Shown here piece after piece: positions 37,143 through 64,000 of a stretch of DNA of 64,000 nt (positions are counted from its first letter, which is position 1; every line of letters starts with the position of its first letter). A program made the position numbers and the translations under genes. Below the pieces are notes generated by a model that saw nothing but the letters and a program-made list of their open reading frames with translations, had not been told where the DNA came from and ran no database searches. Source of the stretch: Metaphire vulgaris (lineage: Eukaryota > Annelida > Clitellata > Crassiclitellata > Megascolecidae); the NCBI GenBank assembly GCA_018105865.1, contig CM030845.1, positions 15,552,538 through 15,616,537 on the forward strand. Direction: 5' to 3'.

Positions 37143-37658
37143 TGACATGCTGCCTCAGATGCACCAACTGGCAAATAATTGACAAGACATCTGCGTCAAT
37201 TCCTGCCATTGCAACTCTGTATTAATGTTAAATGATAGTTGCTTGAATTGAGTTGCAGATTTTTAATTGTTGCAACTTGCAGTTTCGCTATTACATTTAA
37301 ATCTTATGGTTTAAAATTTAAATAAATGGTATGTGACAATTTATAAAAATAATATCGAAAATTAGAGCAAGGTAGCATGCATTAAAACACGCATTGTCCA
37401 TATCCCCCCACTGCTCGCCATGCTTCCCCTCTGCTCGCCCTCAGATCCAGATCACAAACCGCACCCTGCTGCTGACATTCAATTAGGCTGATCGCGGAAC
37501 TAAAATTAGAATCGGTCCTAAATTAGGTCACGCTCACTGCGCATGCGTATGCATAATGTGGACATTGGATAGTCGGATACATACAAGCAGTATTGTTTAT
37601 AGTGCTAAAAAGAGATCGTAAAGTTTATTTTGCTCCGTGGAAAAATTTAGTATTTAGA

Positions 37659-39638
37659 ATGCCCATCAAACACTGTTGTTATGGAACTTGTACAAATGAC
37701 AGTAGGAAAGCTGAAATTTGTTTGAAAGAAGGCGTTCGTTTTATACAGTTCCCCGATCCGTCGACTGAAAGAGCAAAAGCAGAGAGGTGGGTTGTAGCAT
37801 GTCGCCGAGAGAACTTTACTATCGGGAGCATTACCAGATGGACATACATTTGCAACAAGCACTTCTTAGATCCAACTGGGCCAACTCAGATGAATCCGGA
37901 TCCTGTCCCAGCCACGACATCCACTGTCCGATTTGAAAGCTTGCGCAAACGACAGCGTAGACCTGCTAAAGAACGACCAGTGATATTGGAGAAATGTCAA
38001 AAACTGGATATTGCCGAAACGCTCTTGTCATTGCAATACCAACAACCTGAAAGGGATGATAAGTTCAGGAATGTAGGCAATGACAATTGCTCAGTTGCAG
38101 CGGATTCAGTTACTGTGGATACATCGGCAGACATTGAGATGCTTGTGAGTAGATCTAAGACATGACAATTTATAAATCTTATCTTAAGTACTGTTCTGAT
38201 CTAAACTAAATAATCAATCAACATTCTATACACAAATAAATATAAAAAAGTTAATAATATGTAAATTTAGTAGTATACATTTTATGTTAATTATTTAATT
38301 AATTATTTAATTAACACTGTTAATTATGGTTAAGAAATAAATGACTTGATTGATTGATTTCTCACATATAATAAATTCAATAAAAAAATATTGCCATGTA
38401 TGTTAACATTTTTCAATTGTTAAACCATAGTAGTTTAACCTTCAATTGATATGTATTGTATGCATATTTCAGATTGACATTCCTGCAATTGTACAGTCGG
38501 TGGCGGTTCAAGTAAGCACGTCTACCGGTACTCAAACTGAAGCAACAAACAACCGTGCTGACAAGGAAACGCAGACCGAATGGGTTGGTCGTGACGTTAT
38601 CCTAGCCATGCAAGAGACAATACATCGAAACGAGAAATTGATAAACAGCAACTGCACCAGAGTTGCATGGGCGGCTGAAAAACCATCCGAGCCAACCCAA
38701 AAAAGTGAAACAGACACTATGCTAGGTGCTTTCAGTTTTGAACAATGTAAGAAAAGTGAAAGTCATTTCCATTTTTATACTGGCTTAACAGTGGCCCAGT
38801 TCTTGCATTTATTTTCTGCCTTGGGTACAGCTGTAAACAATCTCATATATTACAAAGGAAAAAAACTCAAGAAATGAAACGAAGAAAACTTAATATGAAG
38901 ATACCCGCTATAGATCAGTTATTTTTAACATTGGTTCGTTTAAGAGTTGGGCTATTACACAAAGACTTAAGTTATCGTTTCCAAATCAGTGTATCGACTA
39001 TTTCATCAATAGTAACAACTTGGATTCAAGTGTTGTATTTGAGATTTAAGACATTACAAATGTTTCCAGACCGATCTATACTTAGGCAGATACGTCCAAA
39101 ATCTTTTTCGAAGTACCCAAACTGTCGTGTTATTATCGATTGCTTTGAAATATTTACACAAAGTTCAAACAATTTTGAGGAACAAGGCAATGTATATTCA
39201 TCATACAAACATCATGCAACATTTAAGTTTTTGATTGGAATCGCATATAATGGTGCCATAACATACTTATCGGATGGATTTGAAGGTTCCATATCTGATA
39301 AAGAGCTTGTGCGGCGTTGTGGTATACTTGATTTATTAGAAGCAGGAGACCTTGTTATGGCAGATAGGGGATTCACTATTAAGGATTTGCTTGACCCATT
39401 AGGTGTTACGCTCAAGATACCCCCTTTTTTGAACGGAAGAGACAAGCTAACTCCGCAAGAGGAATTGGAAACAAAGCGTATAGCTAAGCTTCGCATTCAT
39501 GTGGAACGTGCAATAGGCCGAGTGAAAAAGTTTAGGCTAATTGAGCGTGTCATTCCGCTTAACATGAAGGCTAGTGTTTCACAGATGGTTTTTGTTGCTG
39601 CATGCCTAGTAAATTATCAGAAACCATTGATAAAATGA
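37659..39638 (+). CDS. THAP-DDE transposase (one -1 frameshift)
   Basis: Cut-and-paste transposase. Exon 1 (37659-38144) starts MPIKHCCYGTC and carries a complete C2CH THAP zinc finger (CYGTC ... ICNKHF) in its first 85 residues, for DNA-end recognition. The intron is 38145-38472 (GTGAGT...TTTCAG). Exon 2 runs from 38473. The DDE_4-type catalytic domain shows RVIIDCFEIF (first Asp), VMADRGF (second Asp) and VERAIGRVKKFRLI (Glu), all intact, with YSSYKHHATFKFLIG between. The frame from exon 2 stops at 38875-38877. The remaining 250 residues are one base back, so a -1 shift within GGAAAAAAACTC (38857-38868) is needed. The TGA overlaps an ATG (38874). Ends 39638. Confidence 0.85.
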
Positions 39639-40139
39639 TGTTATTGCATTGTTAGGTTTTTAGAAAGTTTGATCATAGTTAGCTTAATGAAATGTTCTAG
39701 CCTAGTAAGCTTTATATTATCCTTTGGTGGACCTGTGTTTGTTTATTGGAAAAAAATTATTATACAGTTACATGGGAGTTAGCTTAATTAATATTCTTGC
39801 TTTGTTAGATTTATAGCAGACATTGTTGGACTTGTGTCTTTTTATCCACGACATACTTATTGTCAGGCGTGCTTGAATGCAACACTGATAATGAACGATA
39901 AAATTGTTCGTAAATTTTTGGACTTGTGTGTCATTGAAAAAATGAAGACTACAAAATAAGGACATTCATTAAATGGAAGAACAGTAAACATTCAAATGCA
40001 TTATACCAGACGTTACTTTAATAACATCTGGAAGCAACAATAAATTAATGGTGTAACTTTGACTGCAGTTCAAGTAATTAATCAAACATACACATAAGTA
40101 GTACGATAAATATGAAACAAGCTCAGGATATAGAATTGA

Positions 40140-40220
40140 GAAAAGACTAGTTAAAAATAATAAGTGTACTACTAATACTAATAATAATAGTACATAATAA
40201 TAATGCTACAATAATAATTA

Positions 40221-40255
<35 letters not shown>

Positions 40256-40323
40256 TGTAATAATCAAGGTAATAATAATAATTTTAATAATCAAGGTAAT
40301 AATAATATTTGTAATAATAATAG

Positions 40324-40373
<50 letters not shown>

Positions 40374-40375
40374 AA
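40140..40375. repeat. (AAT)n and (TA)n microsatellites between the two transposon genes
   Basis: Blocks of AAT with TAATCAAGGTAATAATAAT variants, then about 24 TA units at 40,325-40,372. They separate the convergent 3' ends. Confidence 0.9.
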
Positions 40376-40428
40376 AGACTTAAACTGGCACACAAATGCT
40401 GCAGGCTAGCAAAGTTGTATAGTTACTT

Positions 40429-42968
40429 TCACAAAACACAAGGAGACAAACTTCGAGGCACTTTCATCTCAAAGTATTCCGGCAGAATCCAGCTTTTACA
40501 AGAGTTCAACAACTGACTGTGTACCAAAGGCCACTCAATGTCAAACGGAATACGCTCGATGCTAATCCCCTGAGGCGTCCAAATGACAAAATCACACCAC
40601 TCCATTTCCATGACAGCCATAGCGAATTGAACCTGGTAATGGTATTTATGTTTATTTTTAAGTTTCAAACAGTTATTTTCCAACTTACAACAAAATGAGT
40701 GTCTCTGAGTATTCGACAAGCTGGAAAAGTCAGTAGGTAGTCTGTCACGCAATATATACGGACACTTTATTTCAAGTAGGCCTGCTGACGGACTGCTGGA
40801 TGGATCTGTTACAATGCCATCGGGACTGCAAGCAAACAAGGGCCACTTTGGATTTATCCACAACCCTGTCTCTCGAACAGAGAAACCTGGAATGCTGTTC
40901 CTCGCTTTAATATATGCCTCTCTAGCACTAACCTCTTGATCACATCCATACTTCATTGCTGCATTCTGCACGCAGGATGTTCCCCACACGATTTCATTGA
41001 GTAGCCTAACACGAGCGTTCATTGAGGTAGCGCTCAATACAGATTTGACTCGGGACGAAGTGATCTTACATTGGCGCATAATCTGCCAGTTATCTGTCCG
41101 TTGTGTCCTTTCTATGCACACCGGTTGATTGTGCGCATTCAGTTGGTCGGTCACATTGAAGATAAAAAAATCCACCAATTGACTCAGTACTGTCTTTCTC
41201 TCTTCCGTTAGGTCGTAGTCTTCGTTTCTAACCTTCAGTATTGATTCCCACATGCTGTAAGTACCCGTCACAGGCATACTGCGGATGAATTCCTGTTTGA
41301 ACGATTCATCAGCTGCAACTTGTGGTAAAAAAGGGATATGTTCAATAATTCGTGTTGGTGGTATTTTTTTATGGTACGAAGGAACATGCAAAGGCTGTGG
41401 ATTCTTACGCTTGCGGCCCTTGTTCCAGGAACATGGTTTACTGGTTGAAGCAGCGGCTTCGTACCCATTTGTTGATATATGCTTCTCTAGCCAAAGAAGT
41501 ACTGCACATACGTGACTGCAGCGACCCATTGCTGAAGCTTTGCACTCGCAACTGGCATCCCTCACAGTTCCTGACACGCATGACAAGCAGACCATAACAC
41601 GGTAAATGACTTCAATATTAAAGGACGACTTGACCATTGCTTTTACATAATAGTGTTCCTTGTGTTTAGCATCATATACATCAGTTACGTAACCGGAGTC
41701 AACGTACTGTTGGCCACGACGAAAAGGTTTGCTCGTCCCATAATACTGATCTTCTTCCTCAGCTTCAGCAGCTGGCACTGATCGTAGAATTGCAGTTTCG
41801 ATCATGTAATGATATATGATTCCATGGCAGTATGCTTGCGGCACGGACTGTGATGGAAAGAGGTTCCACCCAGTTATTGGTGCAACAGGAACTTCTACAA
41901 CTCCACTTCCATCTGGCTTTGTATTTGCATCTGTCTTCGTGTGTTGCAGAACTTTGGAGACCTTGTCCTTATACCATTTTCCTCCGTCCACGCCGATGTA
42001 TAGGTCCTGGTGTAATCCTGATCTAATGCTAGTCTCAACCCTACAATACGTTATAAAATACCTTTACTATTGTTGAATCAGCATCATACTTAATGCTAAT
42101 ACCTTGTAAAACTTAAAACTTCATATAATCCTACCATCAAATTGCATTTTTCTATGAACAGGACACAGTTCATACGGTCCTCCCGAATAATTAGTTGGCG
42201 GGGGGACAGAGTATCAATTATCTCCCCCCAATGTTTTGGCCTATATGGTAAAAAATTCTATCCTACCCTATGATGTTGATGCCAGAATTACGCCAAATCC
42301 ACATTCTCTCATTTAGGATGACCTTTTTTTGTTTGTCAGGGTATTTGGAGAGGGAAAAATATAAAAATATCAGGTTGACCTTCTTTCTGGCTTGTCAAGG
42401 CGTATTTTATGGACGATTTTAAGTCCCCATCATAATATGCAATATCCCCCCAAAATGGGGGGGGGGGATATTTATATTTCTGAGGTGGTCAACTTTCTAA
42501 AAATTATGCTATCCCCCCCCCCCCCAATGTTGACACCAGGTTTACGCCCCTGGATATCACTAAAGTCTCACCCTTACTCGTGGGTCGTCGCCTACTGTAA
42601 ATCTCTATAACCAGTTATTTTATTCTGACTAGAGTTAAGAGCTGACAAGAAATTGATTATTTAAATTCTATCTCGCAATTTATATTTTAATATTCCAGTT
42701 CTCATGAAAATTATGTGTGTGTGTTTTGTAACAAATTAAGGTGATGAAAATAACCACACGGCCGCATTTTACTTAAGTCTTAGCGCTACATTAGACATTA
42801 CCTCTGCACAAGTTCATCCTTTTTTCCGGTGGTTAACAATCCTCTGCATTCAAGCCAACGTTTTAATTCAAGTACTGAATTGCAAGTAATATCACTATGG
42901 CGAAGTTTAGCGCCGGGTACGTCTAATTCCGACAACTTTATTTTAAAAAAAGCGCTGCTTGACGCCAT
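40429..42968 (-). CDS. SAP-SWIM-YqaJ nuclease of the ISL2EU transposon
   Basis: About 592 residues from two exons: 42968-42802 and 42040-40429, joined in phase (CAGAG|GTAATG ... TTGTAG|GG). Exon 1 starts MASSSAFFKIKLSELDV and holds a SAP-like helix pair (LKRWLECRGL, GKKDELVQR), a DNA-binding motif. The second exon has a SWIM zinc finger (CECKASAMGRCSH) near residue 230, then a YqaJ/lambda-exonuclease-like core: SARE, FACSPDGIV (Asp), LLEIKCPY (ExK) and YHYQVQFAMAV. All nuclease residues are present. The role in transposition is unknown; end processing or host-repair steering is inference. An upstream in-frame ATG at 42992 is possible, but the deleted relative at 59,230 supports the MASS start. 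The intron (42,041-42,801) holds repeat blocks with poly-C. Confidence 0.88.
42390..42550. repeat. poly-C/poly-G repeat block in the nuclease intron
   Basis: Runs of C7-C14 and G10, with ATATCCCCCC and its complement arranged as an imperfect fold-back, ending GTTTACGCCCCTGG. A related inverted block lies at 22,338-22,412. Probably a MITE remnant inside the transposon. Confidence 0.45.
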
Positions 42969-43480
42969 GGTCGCTATCGATTCGCTGTCCACATTATCAT
43001 AAACAGCTGATCGCAGCTTGACCTACTTATTTTAATTAGATGCATGACGTCACGAAATGCCTTACGCGATCAGCCTAATTCAATGATGAAATGTTTCAAA
43101 GTAAATGCGAAGATGAAAAGTTTTGTGGTATCAGCGTTGCACTTTGGGTTGTGGACTAGTAACAGGTGCAGAGACGTGGAATGTGAATCTTTGACGGTAG
43201 GTGAACGTTAGGTTACATTCCGGCCTATCTTACAGTAAAGCATAGCCTATTGAATGATCACCGTATAGGCTACGGTTAGAAATAGCGAGAGAACCAACTT
43301 GCCTAATTAGTTTCTAAAGTTCCAAGGGATAATCTAGTCACAGAAACAAATTTAACATTACATTAGAGTTTAATCAAACTAACAATGTCTAAAGAATAGA
43401 GTTCATCTAAGTATCTAATACCTTTTGAGCTATTTGACGTTCCTTCCATGACTGACGGCGCCCGAACGGGTCCCGAACGC

Positions 43481-43482
<2 letters not shown>

Positions 43483-43519
<37 letters not shown>
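43483..43519. repeat. (GT)n microsatellite
   Basis: About 18 uninterrupted GT units. Confidence 0.9.
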
Positions 43520-43520
<1 letters not shown>

Positions 43521-43835
43521 CTATTTTAAGACGTGTCAATCAAAGGACGATGGGCGTCTGACTCCTCCTTTCTAATCCGGGTTTACCACTGGCTTTGGCG
43601 GAGTTGCCTCTGAGGCTCTGACGCCTAACATTCAGCCTCGTATTTAAGTCCGTCTGTTTGTATTGTTTGTACGATCTCTAGTCTGTGGCCGTATGTCTGT
43701 TTGTCTCTTCCAAGCTGGCATTGCCGCTGTCATCTTGGTCACGGCTACCCTTTGTCCCTGTTCCAGATGACTGGTCAATGCCAGTATGACCAGTTTAGTC
43801 AGATTTAGGCCTTGTTTCTTGCACTCTGGTCTTTG

Positions 43836-45300
43836 TGTGGCGAGCCGGGCCTTATGTACTACTTTCCCAGGATGGCTGACGCCCGGCCTCTACATAGGAT
43901 TAGATCTCTCAACTAAAGCTAGTGTTCTACGTAAGCTCATTGAACGAGTGGTTTCACACAGAACAAAGCGCGCCCGCAGAATGATACCAGTCGGTTTTCC
44001 CTACAATTAAGCAAGAAGGAGGCCAAGCCTACAATTCGTTGATGTAGCGCATATAATAATTGGTCGACGAGGGTCTTGTGGTTTTATGTGGATGAATGAT
44101 GTTGATTGTTGTGACATTACTATTATAACATTGCAATACATTTTACAGCTGTTCCACGAGGCATTACTAGTTGACTGAATGCATAGAATAATTAAATTCA
44201 ACATTCATTTCAAGTGTTTGCATTTTAATTTACATATTTTCCAAGCCGTTTTCGTTGCACCGCATGTACAATATTTTGTATAATAGGCCTATTGTATATA
44301 TATATATATTTTTACTTAATTGGAGTGAACTGCACTTTTTCAGCTATTTAAATCCATGTCAACGGCTTCTTGTCGGTCTTTATAATCGACTATCCCATTA
44401 AATCGTACGGGAATCCATCTCGCTTAGAATTTTTTGTTAAACTCGCTTTTGTACTTCGCTATTTTGATACAAAAACGTAGAAGTTTGTTTTGTTTATCAT
44501 GGTTTTGGCGCTCTCGTGGTTGAAGTCGCATTTGATTGGTTGGTGAATCAGAAAGCAGGTGCGTGAAAGCGTGGATGAATGTTGAAAACTATTTTCCCCG
44601 CAAAGACCGCGTACAACTCGCCTCCTCTTCACTCACCCGGCGTTCGATGTATGCCCGTAGAACACCATTATGAGTCACCGGCTTATAATTCAGAAGGCCA
44701 AAAGCAAGCGCTCTTTGTTCAACCGCAGCACGCGTTCAATGAGCTCACGTAGAACACTAGCTTAAGGCGTGTGGGTGGTCAACTGGCTTTTTGGCTAAGT
44801 TTTTACTATTATATGGCTGATTCCTTCTCTCTATCTCTCTATTGGACCTTGCTTCTTCAATCTCAGTTACTACCTTGTCTTCTCCTATCTCATGTACTAC
44901 CTCCACTTCTCTCAGGTACTACCTCAACTCCTCTCAGGTACTATCTCGCTCTCTCAGGTACTACTTTGCTATCTTCTACTTCAGGTACTACCTCGCTCTT
45001 CTCTCAGGTACTACCTCGATTCCTTTCAGGTACTACCTCTCTATCTCTTACTCCAGGTACTACCTCCCTATATTGGCCGATTCGGGTACTAACTCCCGGT
45101 GGGCAATTCTCCAGGTACTACCTAAGGATCTACCGGGCTTTCTCAACGGCCTCTTTCCCTCTGCTAGTGCGCCGCTGTCTTATCTTTTGACGGTGCACAA
45201 TCCTGCCCCTTGGGAACCGCTTCCGCGGTGGATTGACACTTCCCTAGCGGGACTTTAGTACCTGTACGGTATATCCACCCTATTTGGTACTCCAAGTCAA
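43836..45300 (+). mobile_element. LTR-like element with GGTACTACC array, copy 3, split by a MITE
   Basis: Starts TGTGGCGAGCCGGGCC as in copies 1, 2 and 4, with GGATGGCTGACGCCCGGCC. It is split at CTCAACTAA by the TAA-flanked element 43,917-44,762. It resumes AAGGCGTGTGGGTGG, CTTTTTGGCTAAG, then about nine AGGTACTACCT-type words (44,880-45,125) in CT-rich sequence. AGGTACTACCT is itself an inverted repeat. The 3' edge is not clear, as no GCTACA end was found before the CR1 tail at 45,428. Confidence 0.65.
43917..44762. mobile_element. PIF/Harbinger-type non-autonomous element, copy 2
   Basis: Ends AGCTAGTGTTCTACG and CGTAGAACACTAGCT, with TAA duplication (43914-43916, 44763-44765). Interior matches copy 1 (AGGCCAAGCCTAC, TTCGTTGATGTAGCG, CTATCCCATTAAATCGTACG), but the termini have diverged strongly. 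Nested in the LTR-like element, whose other copies show the uninterrupted site (CTAAGGC). Confidence 0.85.
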
Positions 45301-45427
45301 AACTCAGTTTACCGGCCTTTTCCCCGTCTATGGGTCCTCTATTTATAGTGCTAAACTGCAACTAATTATCGGGCTATAACTCAATGACACCTAGCGCCAC
45401 CTACTGAATATTCTATGCGTAACCTCC

Positions 45428-46130
45428 CTAATATAATATAATATAATATAATATAATATAATATAATATAACAAGGTTTAAAGTGGTTCAGTAGGGACTG
45501 CCTGTTATTAGAACCACTAATCTAATATCCTAAACTACTGAGGTTTATTTTGAACTCGTTTACAGTTGCAGCCGTTACTATCCCCTCATCCAGTTCATTC
45601 CATCTGTCCACCACTCTTGCACTAAAAAAATGCTGTTTATGTCTCCCAACCCGTTTCTTGAACAGTTTCATGCTGTGTCCTCTGGTTCGATCATACTGCT
45701 TCATTGTAAAAATCTTTCCTTTGGCATTTCCACTTTGTTTGTTAGTATTTTGTATGTCTCGATCAAATCCCTCTCTCTCTTCTTTTTTTCCAGGGTTGTT
45801 AATCCACAGTGATTTAGCCTTTCCTCATAGGTTAGTTTGTGATATCCCTTGATCATCTTTGTTGCTCTGTGTTGCACTCTTTCTAAGGTCTCTATGTCTT
45901 TCTTCAGGAATGGACACCATGCTTGAACACAATACTCTAAATGTGGACGTACCAATGTCTTGTAAAGTCTTATTATTACATCCTTCTCTCTGCTCACTAT
46001 CGTTCTTTTGATCATACCTAGAATTTTGTTGGCCTTATTAGCTGCCTCTGCACATTGCCTAGATGGCTTTAAGCTGTTATGCATGATGACCCCTAGATCT
46101 TTCTCCTCGTTTGTCACTTTTAGTCCCTTC
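45428..46130 (-). mobile_element. CR1 LINE, 5'-truncated, with (TATAA)n tail
   Basis: Two overlapping frames on the minus strand: EEKDLGVIMHNSLKPSRQCA, MIKRTIVSREKDVIIRLYK, VRPHLEYCVQAWCPFLKKDI, LERVQHRATKMI, then RGHSMKLFKKRVGRHKQHFF and RVVDRWNELDEGIVTA. This is the canonical CR1 post-RT region ending in NFKxxLD-like sequence. One frameshift near 45,700. The tail is (TATAA)n at 45,428-45,470. Confidence 0.9.
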
Positions 46131-46256
46131 CCACATAACTTAAACTCATGATCTGTTCCCTAGACTTTTACATATTTCTTATATAGTTATTATTACTAAG
46201 GGCCTTACTTATTATTATTATTATTATTATTAATTTATTATTTCTATTAACTATCT

Positions 46257-46534
46257 GGGGCGGGAAGTTAGCAGAGTGGTAACAACGTTGGACGATGGAG
46301 CAGGAGGTCGCGGGTTCGAGTCCCGCAGGAGCCCTAAAGGTCGACTCAGCCTTTTTCGCGGTGGTAAAATGAGGAGCAGTGGTAAAAATCTCTGCGATAA
46401 GTCAAACAGGTACGCTATGCGATACACTAGCCCCGTATCCGTGGCATTGCACGCCTGACTGAGAGCTATAGAAACGGAGATCAGCGCCGCCTTATGAGCC
46501 CGTGAGGCTCGGGGAAGGACTTTGACTTTTTTTG
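46257..46534 (+). mobile_element. tRNA-derived SINE, full copy with 11-bp duplication
   Basis: The tRNA-like head has A box TTAGCAGAGTGG and B box GGTTCGAGTCC, and a perfect five-pair T stem (GCGGG/CCCGC). The body follows (GGTCGACTCAGCC, CCGTATCCGTGGCATTGCA, GGAGATCAGCGCCGCC), then an ACTTTGACTTTTTTT end. ATTAACTATCT flanks it exactly (46246-46256 and 46535-46545). The head could be transcribed by RNA polymerase III. Confidence 0.93.
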
Positions 46535-46617
46535 ATTAACTATCTATCTTACCATCAGCGCCACCTAGCGACTACAAAATAAACTACTTTTTATACTTTA
46601 TTATGGGAACTCAGGTT

Positions 46618-46827
<210 letters not shown>

Positions 46828-46899
46828 CAAACGTAAACAATTATCAGCAATCTTTGCATGAACCATTCCATACATTCAAATCAAAGTGTCTCACAAAGT

Positions 46900-47515
46900 T
46901 TCTGCCTTTCATTGATTGAATCGGATTCGCAAGATAGAATTGCAAATATTTTGCATTGAACAGAAACTCAAGCGTTTACATTTTTCACGGTCACTGCTTA
47001 AAAAGCTTCAAACGCAGAATGGACAGCAAATTACAGCAATCAATTTTGAAAAACGATTGCCTTCGGCGTTCTTAAGAGCTAAGCGGCGAAGCTCTATTCT
47101 TATTTACAAGCACTTAAGAATGACAACTTTGTCAAATTTGCACATATTAAAGAATGTTGACAAGAAAAATCGTCATCACACAACTCTTTAAATGTGTCCT
47201 CACGAAAGGTCTTATTTTAAACTCTAAAATTAGATATCTTCTTCTGCATTACTCGCAGACAATGCCTGCCCATTAGTACATGATAACCGACAACTTCGAT
47301 ATCCGTGATTTGACACTGACAGTTATCGTAATGATTTCAAGGCATTCACTCTCACTGCATCCACTCTCACTCACCAACCCTGTTTACTTGATACGAACTT
47401 GGTACAAATACATCGACCACATCCGTACCCAGACCAGTGAGATTCCATCAACTCTCTGGAGACGTTCCATTCAGGGGCCATGGTCAAGGGCCGGGTGACG
47501 CAACGGCCCCCGCTA
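46900..47515. other. SLC26 upstream region, nothing recognised
   Basis: A 91-codon open frame (46,916-47,191) is basic and Leu/Lys-rich, but I recognise no family and it has no clear context. It is left as non-coding. Confidence 0.35.
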
Positions 47516-47523
47516 GCCACACA

Positions 47524-47524
47524 C

Positions 47525-47579
<55 letters not shown>
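47524..47579. repeat. (ATG)n microsatellite
   Basis: Eighteen or so ATG/TGA units upstream of the SLC26 start; not translated as a gene. Confidence 0.9.
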
Positions 47580-47947
47580 AAATACTGTAAATACATCTTC
47601 TCATAAGTTAAAGGAACGTTTAGCAGATTGTTCTATGTAGACCTTATAAAAATAACTAATCACTTCTAGATAAGAACAATCAGCAATAGCCTATACTATT
47701 TTAAGACGCACAAATTAGACAAGAGTTCAGCAGAAGACGAAGTCGATCGGGATAATTATTCTAGATGGCCTAGATAGCATAACTCAGAGGTGGCAAATGT
47801 CTTGCATTCCTTCTGCTTAGCATTGACTGCCGTTCTCACGCAGAGAGCTATTTTGGCGGGGCGCACTATAACCGATATCACTAGTGAGCGTGGCGTTGAT
47901 TGAAGAGACATCGCCTTTCTGTTATTTTCGTCATATGAAGTTGCGTC

Positions 47948-63900
<15,953 letters not shown>

Positions 63901-63934
63901 GTAACAGGCGCTCTCTTATTCACTCAATAGTTAC

Positions 63935-63941
63935 TCTACAC

Positions 63942-63979
<38 letters not shown>
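63935..63979. repeat. (CA)n microsatellite
   Basis: About 20 CA units just after SLC26 exon 13. Confidence 0.9.
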
Positions 63980-63981
<2 letters not shown>

Positions 63982-64000
63982 TATGTTGAGATGCTTTGAT

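Larger units (their letters stand above)
37483..43078. mobile_element. ISL2EU-type DNA transposon, near-complete
   Basis: Inverted ends TTAGGCTGATCGCG and CGCGATCAGCCTAA, flanked by TTCAA on both sides (37478-37482, 43079-43083). Length 5,596 bp. Two convergent genes: a THAP-DDE transposase (plus, 37659-39638) and a SAP-SWIM-YqaJ nuclease (minus, 42968-40429). This gene pair marks the ISL2EU group of the PIF/Harbinger-related transposons (family knowledge). The middle (40,140-40,375) is AAT and TA microsatellite. Both genes have introns. The transposase has one frameshift; otherwise the element looks young. Confidence 0.9.

Noticed and set aside
40429..42040. YqaJ nuclease as a phage or bacterial gene transfer
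   Set aside because: It lies between transposon inverted ends, has a spliced SAP exon and pairs with a THAP transposase, the known ISL2EU arrangement.

Overview
This is animal nuclear DNA. It has spliced genes with GT-AG and some GC-AG introns, long introns, dense microsatellites, and many DNA transposons, LINEs and a tRNA-derived SINE. The gene content (casein kinase 1 gamma, a pi-like glutathione S-transferase ending in GNGKQ, SLC26A11-like transporter, HADHB) is metazoan. A marine invertebrate, perhaps a deuterostome, is plausible, but the species cannot be fixed from this sequence. Most long open frames here are microsatellite or transposon readings; the real host genes lie in short exons that I joined by splice sites and reading phase. 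Layout: 647-6513 (minus) holds six exons of casein kinase 1 gamma, with its 3' end beyond the left edge. 8,000-9,500 holds an L2-like LINE and a SINE. 9,839-16,932 and 24,202-32,424 (both minus) are two complete seven-exon glutathione S-transferase genes from a tandem duplication. Their introns carry different insertions, so each copy serves as an empty-site control for the other. Between and after them lie nested hAT-type elements with 8-bp target duplications, LINE fragments, a tRNA-Gly(TCC) and short-palindrome arrays. 35,295-36,460 and 43,917-44,762 are two related elements with TAA duplications. 37,483-43,078 is a near-complete ISL2EU-type DNA transposon. It carries a THAP-DDE transposase (plus, one -1 frameshift at an A7 run) facing a SAP-SWIM-YqaJ nuclease gene (minus), with inverted ends and a TTCAA duplication. 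43,836-46,534 contains an LTR-like repeat, a CR1 LINE and a full SINE copy. 47,948-63,900 (plus) holds 13 exons of an SLC26A11-like anion transporter that runs off the right edge. Its introns host an intronless HADHB retrocopy fused to a LINE 3' end, a deleted ISL2EU relative with a hAT element inside its THAP remnant, and several MITEs. The host genes look functionally unrelated: membrane-anchored kinase signalling, glutathione detoxification and anion transport. The most unusual item is a repeat family (four copies: 11,642; 20,750; 43,836; 50,052) starting TGTGGCGA. The two well-bounded copies end GCTACA with 4-bp duplications. Each copy is filled with an array of a short self-complementary motif, and the motif differs between some copies. 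The HADHB-LINE chimera, which looks like a template-switch product, is the second.
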